The notes: generated from the letters alone by a model not told the origin. A DNA stretch of 5,642 bases from a bacterium (GCA_021805405.1 JAJZFK010000448.1:1-5642), one strand, 5' to 3'; shown: positions 1 through 5,465, counted from the stretch's first letter. Made by a program: numbers and translations.

Positions 1-129
1 ATCTTGGTCATTGATCCAAATAACCCCGGCTCGGTACCTGCAGGTATGATCACCCAAGAGCGCATCGTAGAGTTCCTCGTGCAACTTAATAACAGGTCCG
101 CTACCAGCGGGTCTTGGCCCACATCATAA
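1..129 (+). CDS. C-terminal end of an unrecognised protein (5' end outside window)
   Basis: Frame 1 is open from the first base to a TAA at 127-129, giving 42 residues. It begins ILVIDPNNPG, continues through GMITQERIVEFLVQLNN, and ends in a polar Ser/Thr-rich tail. The other two plus frames hit stops early, at about 12 and 46. The stretch QERIVEFLVQL looks like an amphipathic helix, and the codon choice resembles the genes further right. I do not recognise the family. DPNNPG is superficially like loops in several enzyme families, but that is not enough to name a function. A stretch this short could be open by chance, so the call rests on its protein-like composition and on reaching the window edge. 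The gene runs toward the three-gene cluster on the other strand, so the two are convergent. Confidence 0.45.
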   Translation: MLVIDPNNPGSVPAGMITQERIVEFLVQLNNRSATSGSWPTS

Positions 130-143
130 TAATTACCTTACAT

Positions 144-161
144 TCTCGATAACCATCGAGA
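144..161. repeat. Perfect inverted repeat, 7-bp stem and 4-nt loop
   Basis: TCTCGAT at 144-150 pairs exactly with ATCGAGA at 155-161 around the loop AACC. It begins 15 bases after the stop codon of the partial gene, where a transcript-end hairpin would be expected. The bases that follow (TGACATTTAG) are not a U-tract, so it is not a classical intrinsic terminator. It could protect an mRNA 3' end or be a protein-binding site. A stem this short can arise by chance. Confidence 0.35.
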
Positions 162-317
162 TGACATTTAGAACCATCGTTCGTTACAACACTCGCGCTA
201 ACGTGCCGAGCCAGGTGCATCGCCTGAACCTTTGCCTAAGTTACACCTGCGCGACCCAGAATGCGACCTTTTCCAACAGCTCTCCACGTTTGGGTGAGAC
301 GACAGCAACCGCTCATG

Positions 318-452
318 GATTACCCAACGGTAATCTTGCCAACAATCCATTAGGTTCAAACATTGCGCGAAGGTTAACAATACCCACCGGGATTACCGAA
401 TTGTTGCATCCTTAATTGCGCCGAATGCCAGCCTATAAGTTGATTGGTAATC
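318..452. repeat. Cluster of four GATTACC/GGTAATC heptamers, two forming a hairpin
   Basis: GATTACC occurs at 318-324 and 391-397, and its complement GGTAATC at 329-335 and 446-452. The first pair is a perfect 7-bp stem with loop CAAC (318-335). The second pair faces inward across 48 bases. By simple expectation, a chosen heptamer on either strand should appear about 0.05 times in a gap of this size, although I picked the motif after seeing it. The cluster could be regulator-binding half-sites or alternative pairing in a transcript's 3' region. No function can be assigned. Confidence 0.35.
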
Positions 453-508
453 ACGAATATAAAATGGTTCACCAAAACATCTTTGCAACCAAAGTGTACG
501 CTGTAATG

Positions 509-1024
509 TCAAACGTCGCAAGGTGAGTCGCCGGCGTTGCTGTCTGCAGCATTAAGCCGGTTTATGGTTTCCTGTAATCTATGCAATTGTTCAATCAGGT
601 CCTTGGGTGGGCAATTATAACGAGCCGTCCAGGAGTCTGCCGTCAAGTTATTTATAGTTTCCTCAATGTCTGTGGAATGCCTCCAGATATCGGCTCTACG
701 CCGAGATGCCAGTGTAACATACGAGCGCACAAATTTGTACAACAATCCCGTCTTCGAAACCAGGTAGAGAGGAACATCCTGGCCATAATCATCGTACCGT
801 CTAGCCAACGAATTAGCAGTAACGTGCCCAATCACCTCATTACCAACACGGTCGCTGCCAGTCACCGCTACCGTAAACGGCACTGGCAAGATATAGCTCT
901 CGGTACAATCGTGCAAGTACTTTATGTATTCCTTTAGATGCCTAAGAACTTCATCGTTTTCCGGTACCGCATTTTTCATCAGCCTGGTTTTCGAAAGTAC
1001 TACAAAGTCAATAGACATGGCCAT
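509..1024 (-). CDS. Hypothetical soluble protein, 171 aa, downstream of trxB
   Basis: I do not recognise this family. The product is 171 residues, begins MAMSIDFVVLSKTRL and ends in TGA. It has no signal peptide and no membrane segment, so it is probably cytoplasmic. Residues 24-38 look helical and charged, 45-70 look like alternating strands (ILPVPFTVAVTG), 98-115 are Arg-rich (ASRRRADIW), and 141-158 (DLIEQLHRLQETINRL) form an amphipathic helix that could dimerise. There are three cysteines (40, 138, 169) but no paired CxxC. A TAA lies directly before the first ATG, so the gene cannot start earlier. A second ATG two codons later (1018-1016) has better spacing from the ribosome site. Codon use matches the neighbours, and the gene follows trxB by 117 bp on the same strand without an obvious terminator, so it may share that transcript. 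Any redox or nucleotide role would be a guess from position. Confidence 0.72.
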   Translation of the reverse strand: MAMSIDFVVLSKTRLMKNAVPENDEVLRHLKEYIKYLHDCTESYILPVPFTVAVTGSDRVGNEVIGHVTANSLARRYDDYGQDVPLYLVSKTGLLYKFVRSYVTLASRRRADIWRHSTDIEETINNLTADSWTARYNCPPKDLIEQLHRLQETINRLNAADSNAGDSPCDV

Positions 1025-1028
1025 TTAA

Positions 1029-1034
1029 CCTTTC
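1029..1034 (-). promoter_or_regulatory. Ribosome binding site of the 171-aa gene
   Basis: Read on the minus strand, GAAAGG lies 4 nt before the first ATG (1024) and 10 nt before the second (1018). Four is short for a Shine-Dalgarno spacing, so translation may begin mainly at the second ATG, giving a protein two residues shorter that starts MSIDFVV. A T-rich stretch (complement of 1039-1049) sits just upstream. Confidence 0.45.
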
Positions 1035-1141
1035 ATCTAAAAGAAAAACCTGAGATGGTAAGGTGCAGCTGTGTTAGCCTGGAGTCGCTCTCAGTTCGTG
1101 CACCAAACCTGACTGGACCCAATTTAGCAGTACACCACACC

Positions 1142-2134
1142 CTACCAGGTCTCGCTAGTACTCTCGATTCCAGAGTTCTCGGCTTCCAGCAGGCGTTCGG
1201 CCTGTATCGCTGCCATGCAACCAGATCCGGCAGCTGTAATAGCTTGCCTATATTCGGTATCCTGCACATCGCCGCACGCAAAAACTCCTACTACATTGGT
1301 ACGTACATCGTTGTGAGTAACCAGGTAACCGCTCTCGTCGGTTTGCAGTACGCCGCGAAACAGTGACGTATTTGGCCGGTGGCCAATAGCTACAAAAAGC
1401 CCGGTAACCGGTAGTTCACTTTGTTCACCTGTTACCACGTTGCGTAGTGTAAGTGATGTTACCTCGCCCGCTGCTGGATCGTTGATCCGTTCAATTTTGG
1501 AGTTCCATACAAACTTAATTTTGGGGTTTTTGAGCGCTCTTTCCTGCATTATCTTGGAAGCGCGCAAAGAGTCCCTGCGGTGAACGACGGTGACGGTTGC
1601 ACAGTGATTAGTCAGGTAAATTGCCTCCTCCATGGCAGTGTCACCGCCACCGACTACGGCTACATGCTGTCCACGGAAAAAGAAGCCGTCGCAGGTTGCG
1701 CAGGCAGAAACGCCTCGCCCCCCTAACCCGCCTTCATGCGCCGGCCGCTCCTCGGGCAAACCCAGCCACATTGCCGATGCGCCTGTTGCAATGATGAGCG
1801 TCTTACATTGGTATTCTTTACCTGCCGCTGTGATTGTAAAAGGTCGAGAGGAAAGGTCCACGCGGTCAGCCATCTCCTCAACGATCTGCACATCGAAGCG
1901 TTGAACCTGCTTGCGCATAACCTGCATCAAATCTGGGCCCTGGATGCCATGCTCAAAACCAGGGTAGTTTTCTACCTCCGTGGTTAACATGAGCTGCCCG
2001 CCAGCGCCCTGCATCTCCTGCCCCTGCCCCACGCCACCATCGATCATTAGCGGTTTGAGGTTTGCCCTGCCCGCGTATAGTGCCGCAGTGTAGCCGGCGG
2101 GTCCAGAACCCAGCACAATGACGTTGTGAATCAT
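1142..2134 (-). CDS. trxB: Thioredoxin reductase (NADPH), low-molecular-weight bacterial type
   Basis: This flavoenzyme passes electrons from NADPH through FAD and a Cys pair to thioredoxin in the cytoplasm. At 330 residues it is slightly longer than the usual 310-320. Motifs appear in family order: FAD-binding GSGPAG at 9-14, GGQLMLTTEVENYPGF near 45-60, the redox pair CATC at 145-148 followed by DG, NADPH-binding GGGDTA at 162-167, the phosphate-binding HRRDSLRAS at 185-193, and the second FAD motif GDVQD at 288-292 leading into YRQAITAAGSG. All catalytic residues are present. Two places look longer than typical homologues: a Gly/Gln-rich stretch at about 34-45, and EERPAHEGGLGG at about 128-139 just before the CATC domain. 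The start is the ATG opening MIHNVIVLGSGPAG, which puts the FAD motif at the usual distance. It follows guaB by 75 bp on the same strand, so co-transcription is likely. No thioredoxin gene is adjacent. Confidence 0.96.
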   Translation of the reverse strand: MIHNVIVLGSGPAGYTAALYAGRANLKPLMIDGGVGQGQEMQGAGGQLMLTTEVENYPGFEHGIQGPDLMQVMRKQVQRFDVQIVEEMADRVDLSSRPFTITAAGKEYQCKTLIIATGASAMWLGLPEERPAHEGGLGGRGVSACATCDGFFFRGQHVAVVGGGDTAMEEAIYLTNHCATVTVVHRRDSLRASKIMQERALKNPKIKFVWNSKIERINDPAAGEVTSLTLRNVVTGEQSELPVTGLFVAIGHRPNTSLFRGVLQTDESGYLVTHNDVRTNVVGVFACGDVQDTEYRQAITAAGSGCMAAIQAERLLEAENSGIESTSETW

Positions 2135-2209
2135 AGTCCGCTTCTCAGTTTCCTTGTTCTTTTTTGCAATACTCGGATATATGCGCCCTCGTTTTGAACT
2201 ATGCCGTCG

Positions 2210-3730
2210 CTACTCTCGGCCGCTCTCGTTGAGCGCATACTCACTGCTGTAATTGGGTGGCTCTTTGGTGATCCACACGTCGTGCACATGGCTCTCACGT
2301 AGACTTGCGCCGGTTTGCCTCATAAACCTTGCCCTTGCATGATACTCCTGTAGCGTCGCAGCCCCAACATACCCCATGCTGGATTTAATGCCACCCAGCA
2401 GCTGGTAGAACGTATCCTGTAGGGCGCCTTTGTAGGGGACCCGGCCTTCCACTCCCTCTGGTACGTGCCGTGCGTTGGAGTCGTGGCCGTACCTGTCACT
2501 GGACCCTTCCTGCATGGCTCCTTCGCTGCCCATACCCCGATAATCCTTGTAGGCTCGTCCCTGATAGAGAATAACCCCGCCGGGCGCCTCATCTGTACCT
2601 GCCAGCATATTGCCCACCATTACTGCAGAGGCACCTGCAGCTAAAGCCTTAGCTGCGTCACCGCTCCAGCGGATTCCGCCATCGGCGATAACGGGTATAC
2701 CGTATCGGCGGGCCTCGGTCGCACAGTCCAGAACCGCCGTAAGCTGCGGAACGCCCACACCGCTTACGATACGGGTGGTACAGATGGAACCAGCGCCCAA
2801 GCCCACACGAATGGAATCAGCGCCAGCCTCAATCAGGGCACGAGTCCCCTCCGCTGTTGCTACATTACCCGCCATAACGGGAAGGTCCGGGAATTCGCGT
2901 TTCACGGCCTCAAGAGCCGTAAGCACACCAGAGGAATGACCGTGAGCGGCGTCAATTACAATAAGATCCACGCCTGCTTCTACCAGCACAGCAGCACGAC
3001 CAACGGGATCTCTCAGGGGACCGATGGCAGCACCGCACCGCAGTCGCCCACGGCTGTCTTTAGTGGCGTTTGGATAGTCACGCACCTTTTGAAGGTCCTT
3101 TATCGTGATAAGGCCCAACAGGCGGCGACTACCATCTACAATAGGAAGCTTTTCAATCCTGTGCTTCTGTAGAATGTCCTGAGCCTGCTCAAGCGTGATA
3201 CCTGGCGGCGCGGTAACCAGGCCTCCCGGTCGAGAGGCGTCTGTAGTCATTATTTCGGAGATTGCGCGGCGATAGTTGGTTTCAAAACGAATATCGCGAT
3301 TAGTGAGGATTCCCACAAGGACACCGGATACCGGTTCGGTTATTGGAACGCCCGAGATATGGTACCGCTCCATAATATCCAGTGCGTCTTGAATGGTGCG
3401 ATCGGGTGGAAGGCTGATAGGATCTACAATAATTCCATGCTCCGATCGCTTAACCTTATCGACTTCTTCAGCCTGTGCCAGTGGAGTAAGATTTCTATGC
3501 AGGATGCCGATACCGCCCTCGCGCGCCATCGCAATAGCCATCCTGGCCCCGGTGACCCTGTCCATTGGGGAGCTTAAGATGGGTGAACGCAGCAAAATAT
3601 CGCGCGCAACAACTGTACGCGGATCCGTTTGATCGGGCCGAACGTTGCTCTCGCGCGGTTCAAGTAGCACGTCATCAAAACTAAGACCTTCACGTATTTC
3701 AGTTATGGGTCTTTCGCCCACTTCTTGCAT
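2210..3730 (-). CDS. guaB: Inosine-5'-monophosphate dehydrogenase
   Basis: It oxidises IMP to XMP with NAD+, the first committed step of GMP synthesis. At 506 residues it is full length for a bacterial IMPDH carrying a CBS pair. In order: the barrel start SFDDVLLEPRESNV at 17-30; two CBS domains inserted at about 101-156 and 160-215, the usual site of purine-nucleotide regulation; VIDAAHGHS at 258-266; the signature GLGAGSICTTR at 310-320 with catalytic Cys317; ADGGIRWSGD at 349-358; the phosphate-binding MVGN at 371-374; YRGMGSEGAM at 397-406; the flap dyad Arg413-Tyr414; and VPEGVEGRVPYKG at 423-435. It ends in the common DVWITKEPPNYSSE plus a short polar tail. Signature position 313 is Ala where many bacterial enzymes have Pro; the motif tolerates this. 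A TGA at 3742-3740, four codons upstream, makes ATG 3730 the earliest possible start. It is probably the first gene of the minus-strand cluster. Confidence 0.97.
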   Translation of the reverse strand: MQEVGERPITEIREGLSFDDVLLEPRESNVRPDQTDPRTVVARDILLRSPILSSPMDRVTGARMAIAMAREGGIGILHRNLTPLAQAEEVDKVKRSEHGIIVDPISLPPDRTIQDALDIMERYHISGVPITEPVSGVLVGILTNRDIRFETNYRRAISEIMTTDASRPGGLVTAPPGITLEQAQDILQKHRIEKLPIVDGSRRLLGLITIKDLQKVRDYPNATKDSRGRLRCGAAIGPLRDPVGRAAVLVEAGVDLIVIDAAHGHSSGVLTALEAVKREFPDLPVMAGNVATAEGTRALIEAGADSIRVGLGAGSICTTRIVSGVGVPQLTAVLDCATEARRYGIPVIADGGIRWSGDAAKALAAGASAVMVGNMLAGTDEAPGGVILYQGRAYKDYRGMGSEGAMQEGSSDRYGHDSNARHVPEGVEGRVPYKGALQDTFYQLLGGIKSSMGYVGAATLQEYHARARFMRQTGASLRESHVHDVWITKEPPNYSSEYALNESGRE

Positions 3731-3737
3731 TTTGAAA

Positions 3738-3742
3738 CCTCA
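3738..3742 (-). promoter_or_regulatory. Ribosome binding site of guaB
   Basis: TGAGG on the minus strand ends 7 nt before the ATG at 3730, a good Shine-Dalgarno spacing. It overlaps the in-frame TGA at 3742-3740, which together fix the start. Confidence 0.7.
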
Positions 3743-3789
3743 TAAATTTACGACACGGCGGCCACACTGCCTTCCGGCCTATTAAGAAA

Positions 3790-3798
3790 AGTATACCA
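3790..3798 (-). promoter_or_regulatory. Extended -10 promoter for guaB (and probably trxB and the 171-aa gene)
   Basis: Read on the minus strand the sequence is TGG-TATACT, a TGn extension plus a 5/6 match to TATAAT. No -35 is visible at the right distance; that region is GC-rich, as is usual for extended -10 promoters. Transcription would begin near 3783, leaving a leader of about 53 nt. The leader contains two GGCC blocks (3758-3761 and 3774-3777 on the plus strand) that could pair in a weak hairpin before the ribosome site. Confidence 0.55.
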
Positions 3799-3930
3799 TC
3801 ATACGACCGCGCCCGGCCATTTGGTGCATTTACTAGCACTATGGCTACAAATATCCATTACCTCTCAAAAAATCGATCTGAGCGATAAAAACAAGCCGCC
3901 AATTTTTGGAAATGTGGCGTTGTGCCAGCA

Positions 3931-3960
3931 TGCATTGGCCCCTCACCAGTACCCAGTGCA
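3931..3960. repeat. Inverted repeat TGCATTGG ... CCAGTGCA in the divergent region
   Basis: TGCATTGG at 3931-3938 faces CCAGTGCA at 3953-3960 across 14 bases. Seven of the eight positions are Watson-Crick pairs and the fifth is T:G. The repeat lies 23 bp before the -35 candidate of the rightward promoter. That position and symmetry would suit an operator for a dimeric regulator of the exported protein gene, but no known regulator consensus is recognised. Confidence 0.3.
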
Positions 3961-3982
3961 GCTATTCTGGCAGGAATTGCAG

Positions 3983-4011
3983 TTGTCTGTTCTATAATTC
4001 AGTGGTAGTAT
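3983..4011 (+). promoter_or_regulatory. Candidate sigma-70 promoter for the HAF-repeat gene
   Basis: TTGTCT at 3983-3988 is followed after 17 bp by TAGTAT at 4006-4011, each a 4/6 match, and TG at 4003-4004 gives an extended -10. Transcription would start near 4018, with a leader of about 248 nt before the ATG at 4266. A perfect TATAAT at 3993-3998 lies inside the same stretch but has no -35 at a usual distance. Promoters closer to the gene were looked for and none was better. Confidence 0.42.
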
Positions 4012-4208
4012 AAATTGTTCGGCTCCTTATGGTAGCTTTCCTTGCCAAAACGGGGTGCGCAGGTTAGTTTTCGTCAACTCGCGCATTGCATGTTCAGAGG
4101 TTTTATAGAGATGTATCCTGGCGGTATTTGTCGCCTGGTTGTTTACCGTAGTCGTTCTGCTACCGTCGCAGAGTTCAAATAGTGTGTTCAAATCCAGTCT
4201 GTCTACCC

Positions 4209-4236
4209 GGAAACCCTTTGCTACATCCTGGTTTCC
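4209..4236 (+). promoter_or_regulatory. Leader hairpin upstream of the HAF-repeat gene ribosome site
   Basis: GGAAACC at 4209-4215 pairs exactly with GGTTTCC at 4230-4236 around a 14-nt loop. It ends 15 nt before the Shine-Dalgarno AAGGA, close enough to affect ribosome access or mRNA stability. Smaller stems lie earlier in the leader: 4056-4085, 4120-4135 and 4148-4163. No known riboswitch class was recognised. Confidence 0.35.
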
Positions 4237-4251
4237 AACTAGTTGATTAAA

Positions 4252-4256
4252 AAGGA
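4252..4256 (+). promoter_or_regulatory. Ribosome binding site of the HAF-repeat gene
   Basis: AAGGA sits 9 nt before ATG 4266. An in-frame TAA at 4248-4250 rules out any earlier start in this frame. Confidence 0.75.
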
Positions 4257-4265
4257 CAACGTAGA

Positions 4266-5465
4266 ATGCGCCAACTTCCCCCCATCCGTTCTGCAGGCAG
4301 GTTAGCATTGATCGGTGCAGCAACCCTGCTAAGTTCGGGTGCTCTGGCTGGACCTCTTCACTACAATATTTCTGAGATACCACTTATGCAAGGTGCTGCT
4401 GGTAGCACTGCAAGCGGCATCAATGATTCTGCCGCCATAACTGGATACCAAACAACATCCTCGTTTACCAGCGATGCCTTTACCGCTTTGGGTACCAATC
4501 TTGCGGATGTGAACTCATTAAATACACAGTTTGGCTCCTTTCCGCAAAACAGTATGGGATACGCAATCAACGACAGTGGCACTATTGTGGGTTCCGAGGA
4601 CTCCAGTGGCGCAGCTACCGCGTTTATGCTCGCTTCCGGTTCTACCACCATCTCAGAGCTAGGAACACTGCCAGGTTTTCAGTATAGTGAGGCCCTGGGC
4701 ATCAGCAATAGCGGAGTGATCGTGGGCGATGCAAGTGGTACAACCACAGCCGGTTACACGATGCATGCCTTTGTGTACGCCAATAGTACAATGACGGACC
4801 TGAACTCCGCCATAAACTCCGCGGGTGCAGCAGCAGTGGAGAGCAAGGCGAACGGCATCAACAGCAACGGTGATGTCACAGGATACTGGCAGGACGGAGC
4901 AGGGATTCAGCACGCATTCGTTTACAACCTAAACTCCGGGTCTCTTGATACCCTTCCCACACTTCTGCCTTCAGCAAGCTCTTCTAATAGTGTTGGCAAC
5001 GCGATAAACTCTAGCGGAGTGGTCGTTGGCTCTGCCGACGTTGCCAGCGGAGCGTTTGGGCCGTTGCAGCACGCGTTTTCGTACTCAAACAGTAGCATAA
5101 CAGATCTGGGAGCCCTGGGTGGTGCAGGAAATTTTAGCACGGCGTATGCAATTAACTCTGCGGGCGTGGTGGTGGGTACGTCTAGCGATTCCTCAGGCAG
5201 CCTGAATGCGTTTGTAACAGATGCTGGCACCATGTACAACCTTAACAGCCTGGTAAACCAACTGGACGGCTGGCAATTGCAAGGAGCAACCGGCATCAAT
5301 AGCAACGGCGATATCGTAGGCTACGGGGTGGATCCAAACTCAACGCCAGCCGCGTTCCTGCTCACGCCCGGTGCCCCACCTTCGGTGCCAGAGGTGCCTT
5401 CATCCACTGCATTCTGCCTTATCTCATCGGCAGGAGTGTTAGCAGCGAAATTCCGCAAGCGATGA
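4266..5465 (+). CDS. Exported HAF-repeat protein with a PEP-CTERM-like C-terminus
   Basis: This 399-residue protein is built for export. Residues 1-28 are a signal peptide: Arg at 2, 8 and 12, hydrophobic core LALIGAATLL, and cleavage predicted after ALA (26-28). Residues 35-366 contain seven repeats with the core (G/A)IN-xxG-x-(I/V)VG at 51, 100, 145, 197, 246, 295 and 343, each followed by an AF motif (HAFVY at 167 and 216, HAFSY at 269) and then a turn such as ITDLGALGG (278-286). This matches the repeats described as 'probable extracellular repeat, HAF family' (TIGR02913). The C-terminus has VPEVPSS at 374-380, a short hydrophobic stretch 381-394, and KFRKR, the layout of a PEP-CTERM sorting signal with the second Pro shifted. 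The mature part is rich in Ser, Gly, Ala, Asn and Thr and has one Cys, in the tail. Biochemical function is unknown; a surface or envelope role is inferred. It reads away from guaB and is probably its own transcript. Confidence 0.88.
   Translation: MRQLPPIRSAGRLALIGAATLLSSGALAGPLHYNISEIPLMQGAAGSTASGINDSAAITGYQTTSSFTSDAFTALGTNLADVNSLNTQFGSFPQNSMGYAINDSGTIVGSEDSSGAATAFMLASGSTTISELGTLPGFQYSEALGISNSGVIVGDASGTTTAGYTMHAFVYANSTMTDLNSAINSAGAAAVESKANGINSNGDVTGYWQDGAGIQHAFVYNLNSGSLDTLPTLLPSASSSNSVGNAINSSGVVVGSADVASGAFGPLQHAFSYSNSSITDLGALGGAGNFSTAYAINSAGVVVGTSSDSSGSLNAFVTDAGTMYNLNSLVNQLDGWQLQGATGINSNGDIVGYGVDPNSTPAAFLLTPGAPPSVPEVPSSTAFCLISSAGVLAAKFRKR
4416..5363 (+). repeat. Seven tandem HAF-type repeat units within the exported protein gene
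   Basis: Core motifs begin at 4416, 4563, 4698, 4854, 5001, 5148 and 5292, spaced 45-52 codons with a usual step near 49. Most units are well diverged in DNA. The cores of units 4 (4854) and 7 (5292) are nearly the same, GGCATCAA-Y-AGCAACGG-Y-GAT, differing only at two third-codon positions. Units 5 and 6 share AINSSGVVVG / AINSAGVVVG at the protein level. The family grew by internal duplication, mostly long ago. Confidence 0.85.

Larger units (their letters stand above)
130..508. other. Intergenic region between convergent genes, no convincing gene
   Basis: This gap of about 380 bp lies between the end of the partial plus-strand gene and the end of the 171-residue minus-strand gene. It holds perfect short hairpins at 144-161, 318-335 and 481-494, four copies of the heptamer GATTACC or its complement, and a direct repeat AACCATCG at 151 and 172. 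An 84-codon plus frame (161-415) is open, but it has no good ribosome site and no recognisable composition. None of the hairpins is followed by a T-run on either strand, so no standard intrinsic terminator is visible for either converging gene. I saw no tRNA, and no riboswitch consensus that holds up. Confidence 0.6.
3731..4265. other. Divergent intergenic region between guaB and the HAF-repeat gene
   Basis: This 535-bp region separates two outward-pointing genes. The left part holds the guaB ribosome site and extended -10 promoter. The middle has an AT-rich stretch near 3850-3910 and a hairpin-capable inverted repeat at 3931-3960. The right part has a candidate rightward promoter at 3983-4011, then a leader of about 250 nt with several small inverted repeats and a direct repeat GTTCAAAT at 4173 and 4186. 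A minus frame of 118 codons crosses 4027-4383 and is treated as unproven. No plus-strand gene was recognised in the region. Confidence 0.6.

Noticed and set aside
216..330. Minus-strand stretch with AGGCAAAGG and GGAGAGC, loosely like a glycine riboswitch
   Set aside because: The conserved core between the two blocks is missing and the spacing is wrong. There is no glycine-related gene downstream on that strand.
198..380. 60-codon minus-strand frame in the left gap
   Set aside because: It would need a TTG start, is unusually rich in Trp and Cys, and has no ribosome site or recognisable feature.
161..415. 84-codon plus-strand frame in the left gap
   Set aside because: No proper Shine-Dalgarno site, no recognisable motif, and a competing open frame on the other strand. 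The length is within reach of chance at this base composition.
1029..1141. Terminator between trxB and the 171-aa gene
   Set aside because: A T-rich tract exists on the minus strand (complement of 1039-1049), but the only stems before it are 5-6 bp with long loops, so an intrinsic terminator cannot be supported.
581..1366. Two plus-strand frames placed end to end (581-937 and 938-1366) opposite the 171-aa gene and the end of trxB
   Set aside because: They lie in exact antisense register with both minus-strand genes, where stops arise only opposite TTA, CTA or TCA codons. The single stop at 935-937 is opposite a CTA Leu codon. The products have no domain and the real genes explain the openness.
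2771..2803. Ala in place of Pro in the IMP dehydrogenase signature GLGAGSICTTR
   Set aside because: The family signature allows any residue at that position and eukaryotic enzymes have Ser there. All catalytic residues are intact, so no functional change is implied.
3993..3998. Perfect TATAAT as the -10 of the HAF-repeat gene
   Set aside because: No -35 element at 16-18 bp and no TGn extension. The nearby TTGTCT-17-TAGTAT with TG extension fits better, though TATAAT cannot be fully excluded.
4186..4195. GTTCAAATCC, resembling the T-arm of a tRNA
   Set aside because: The flanking bases do not form a 5-bp T stem, and no acceptor, D or anticodon arm could be found upstream.
4659..5305. Minus-strand frames of 84 and 127 codons inside the HAF-repeat gene
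   Set aside because: They are antisense shadows produced by the repetitive, Ser/Gly/Ala-rich coding sequence and have no ribosome sites or domains.
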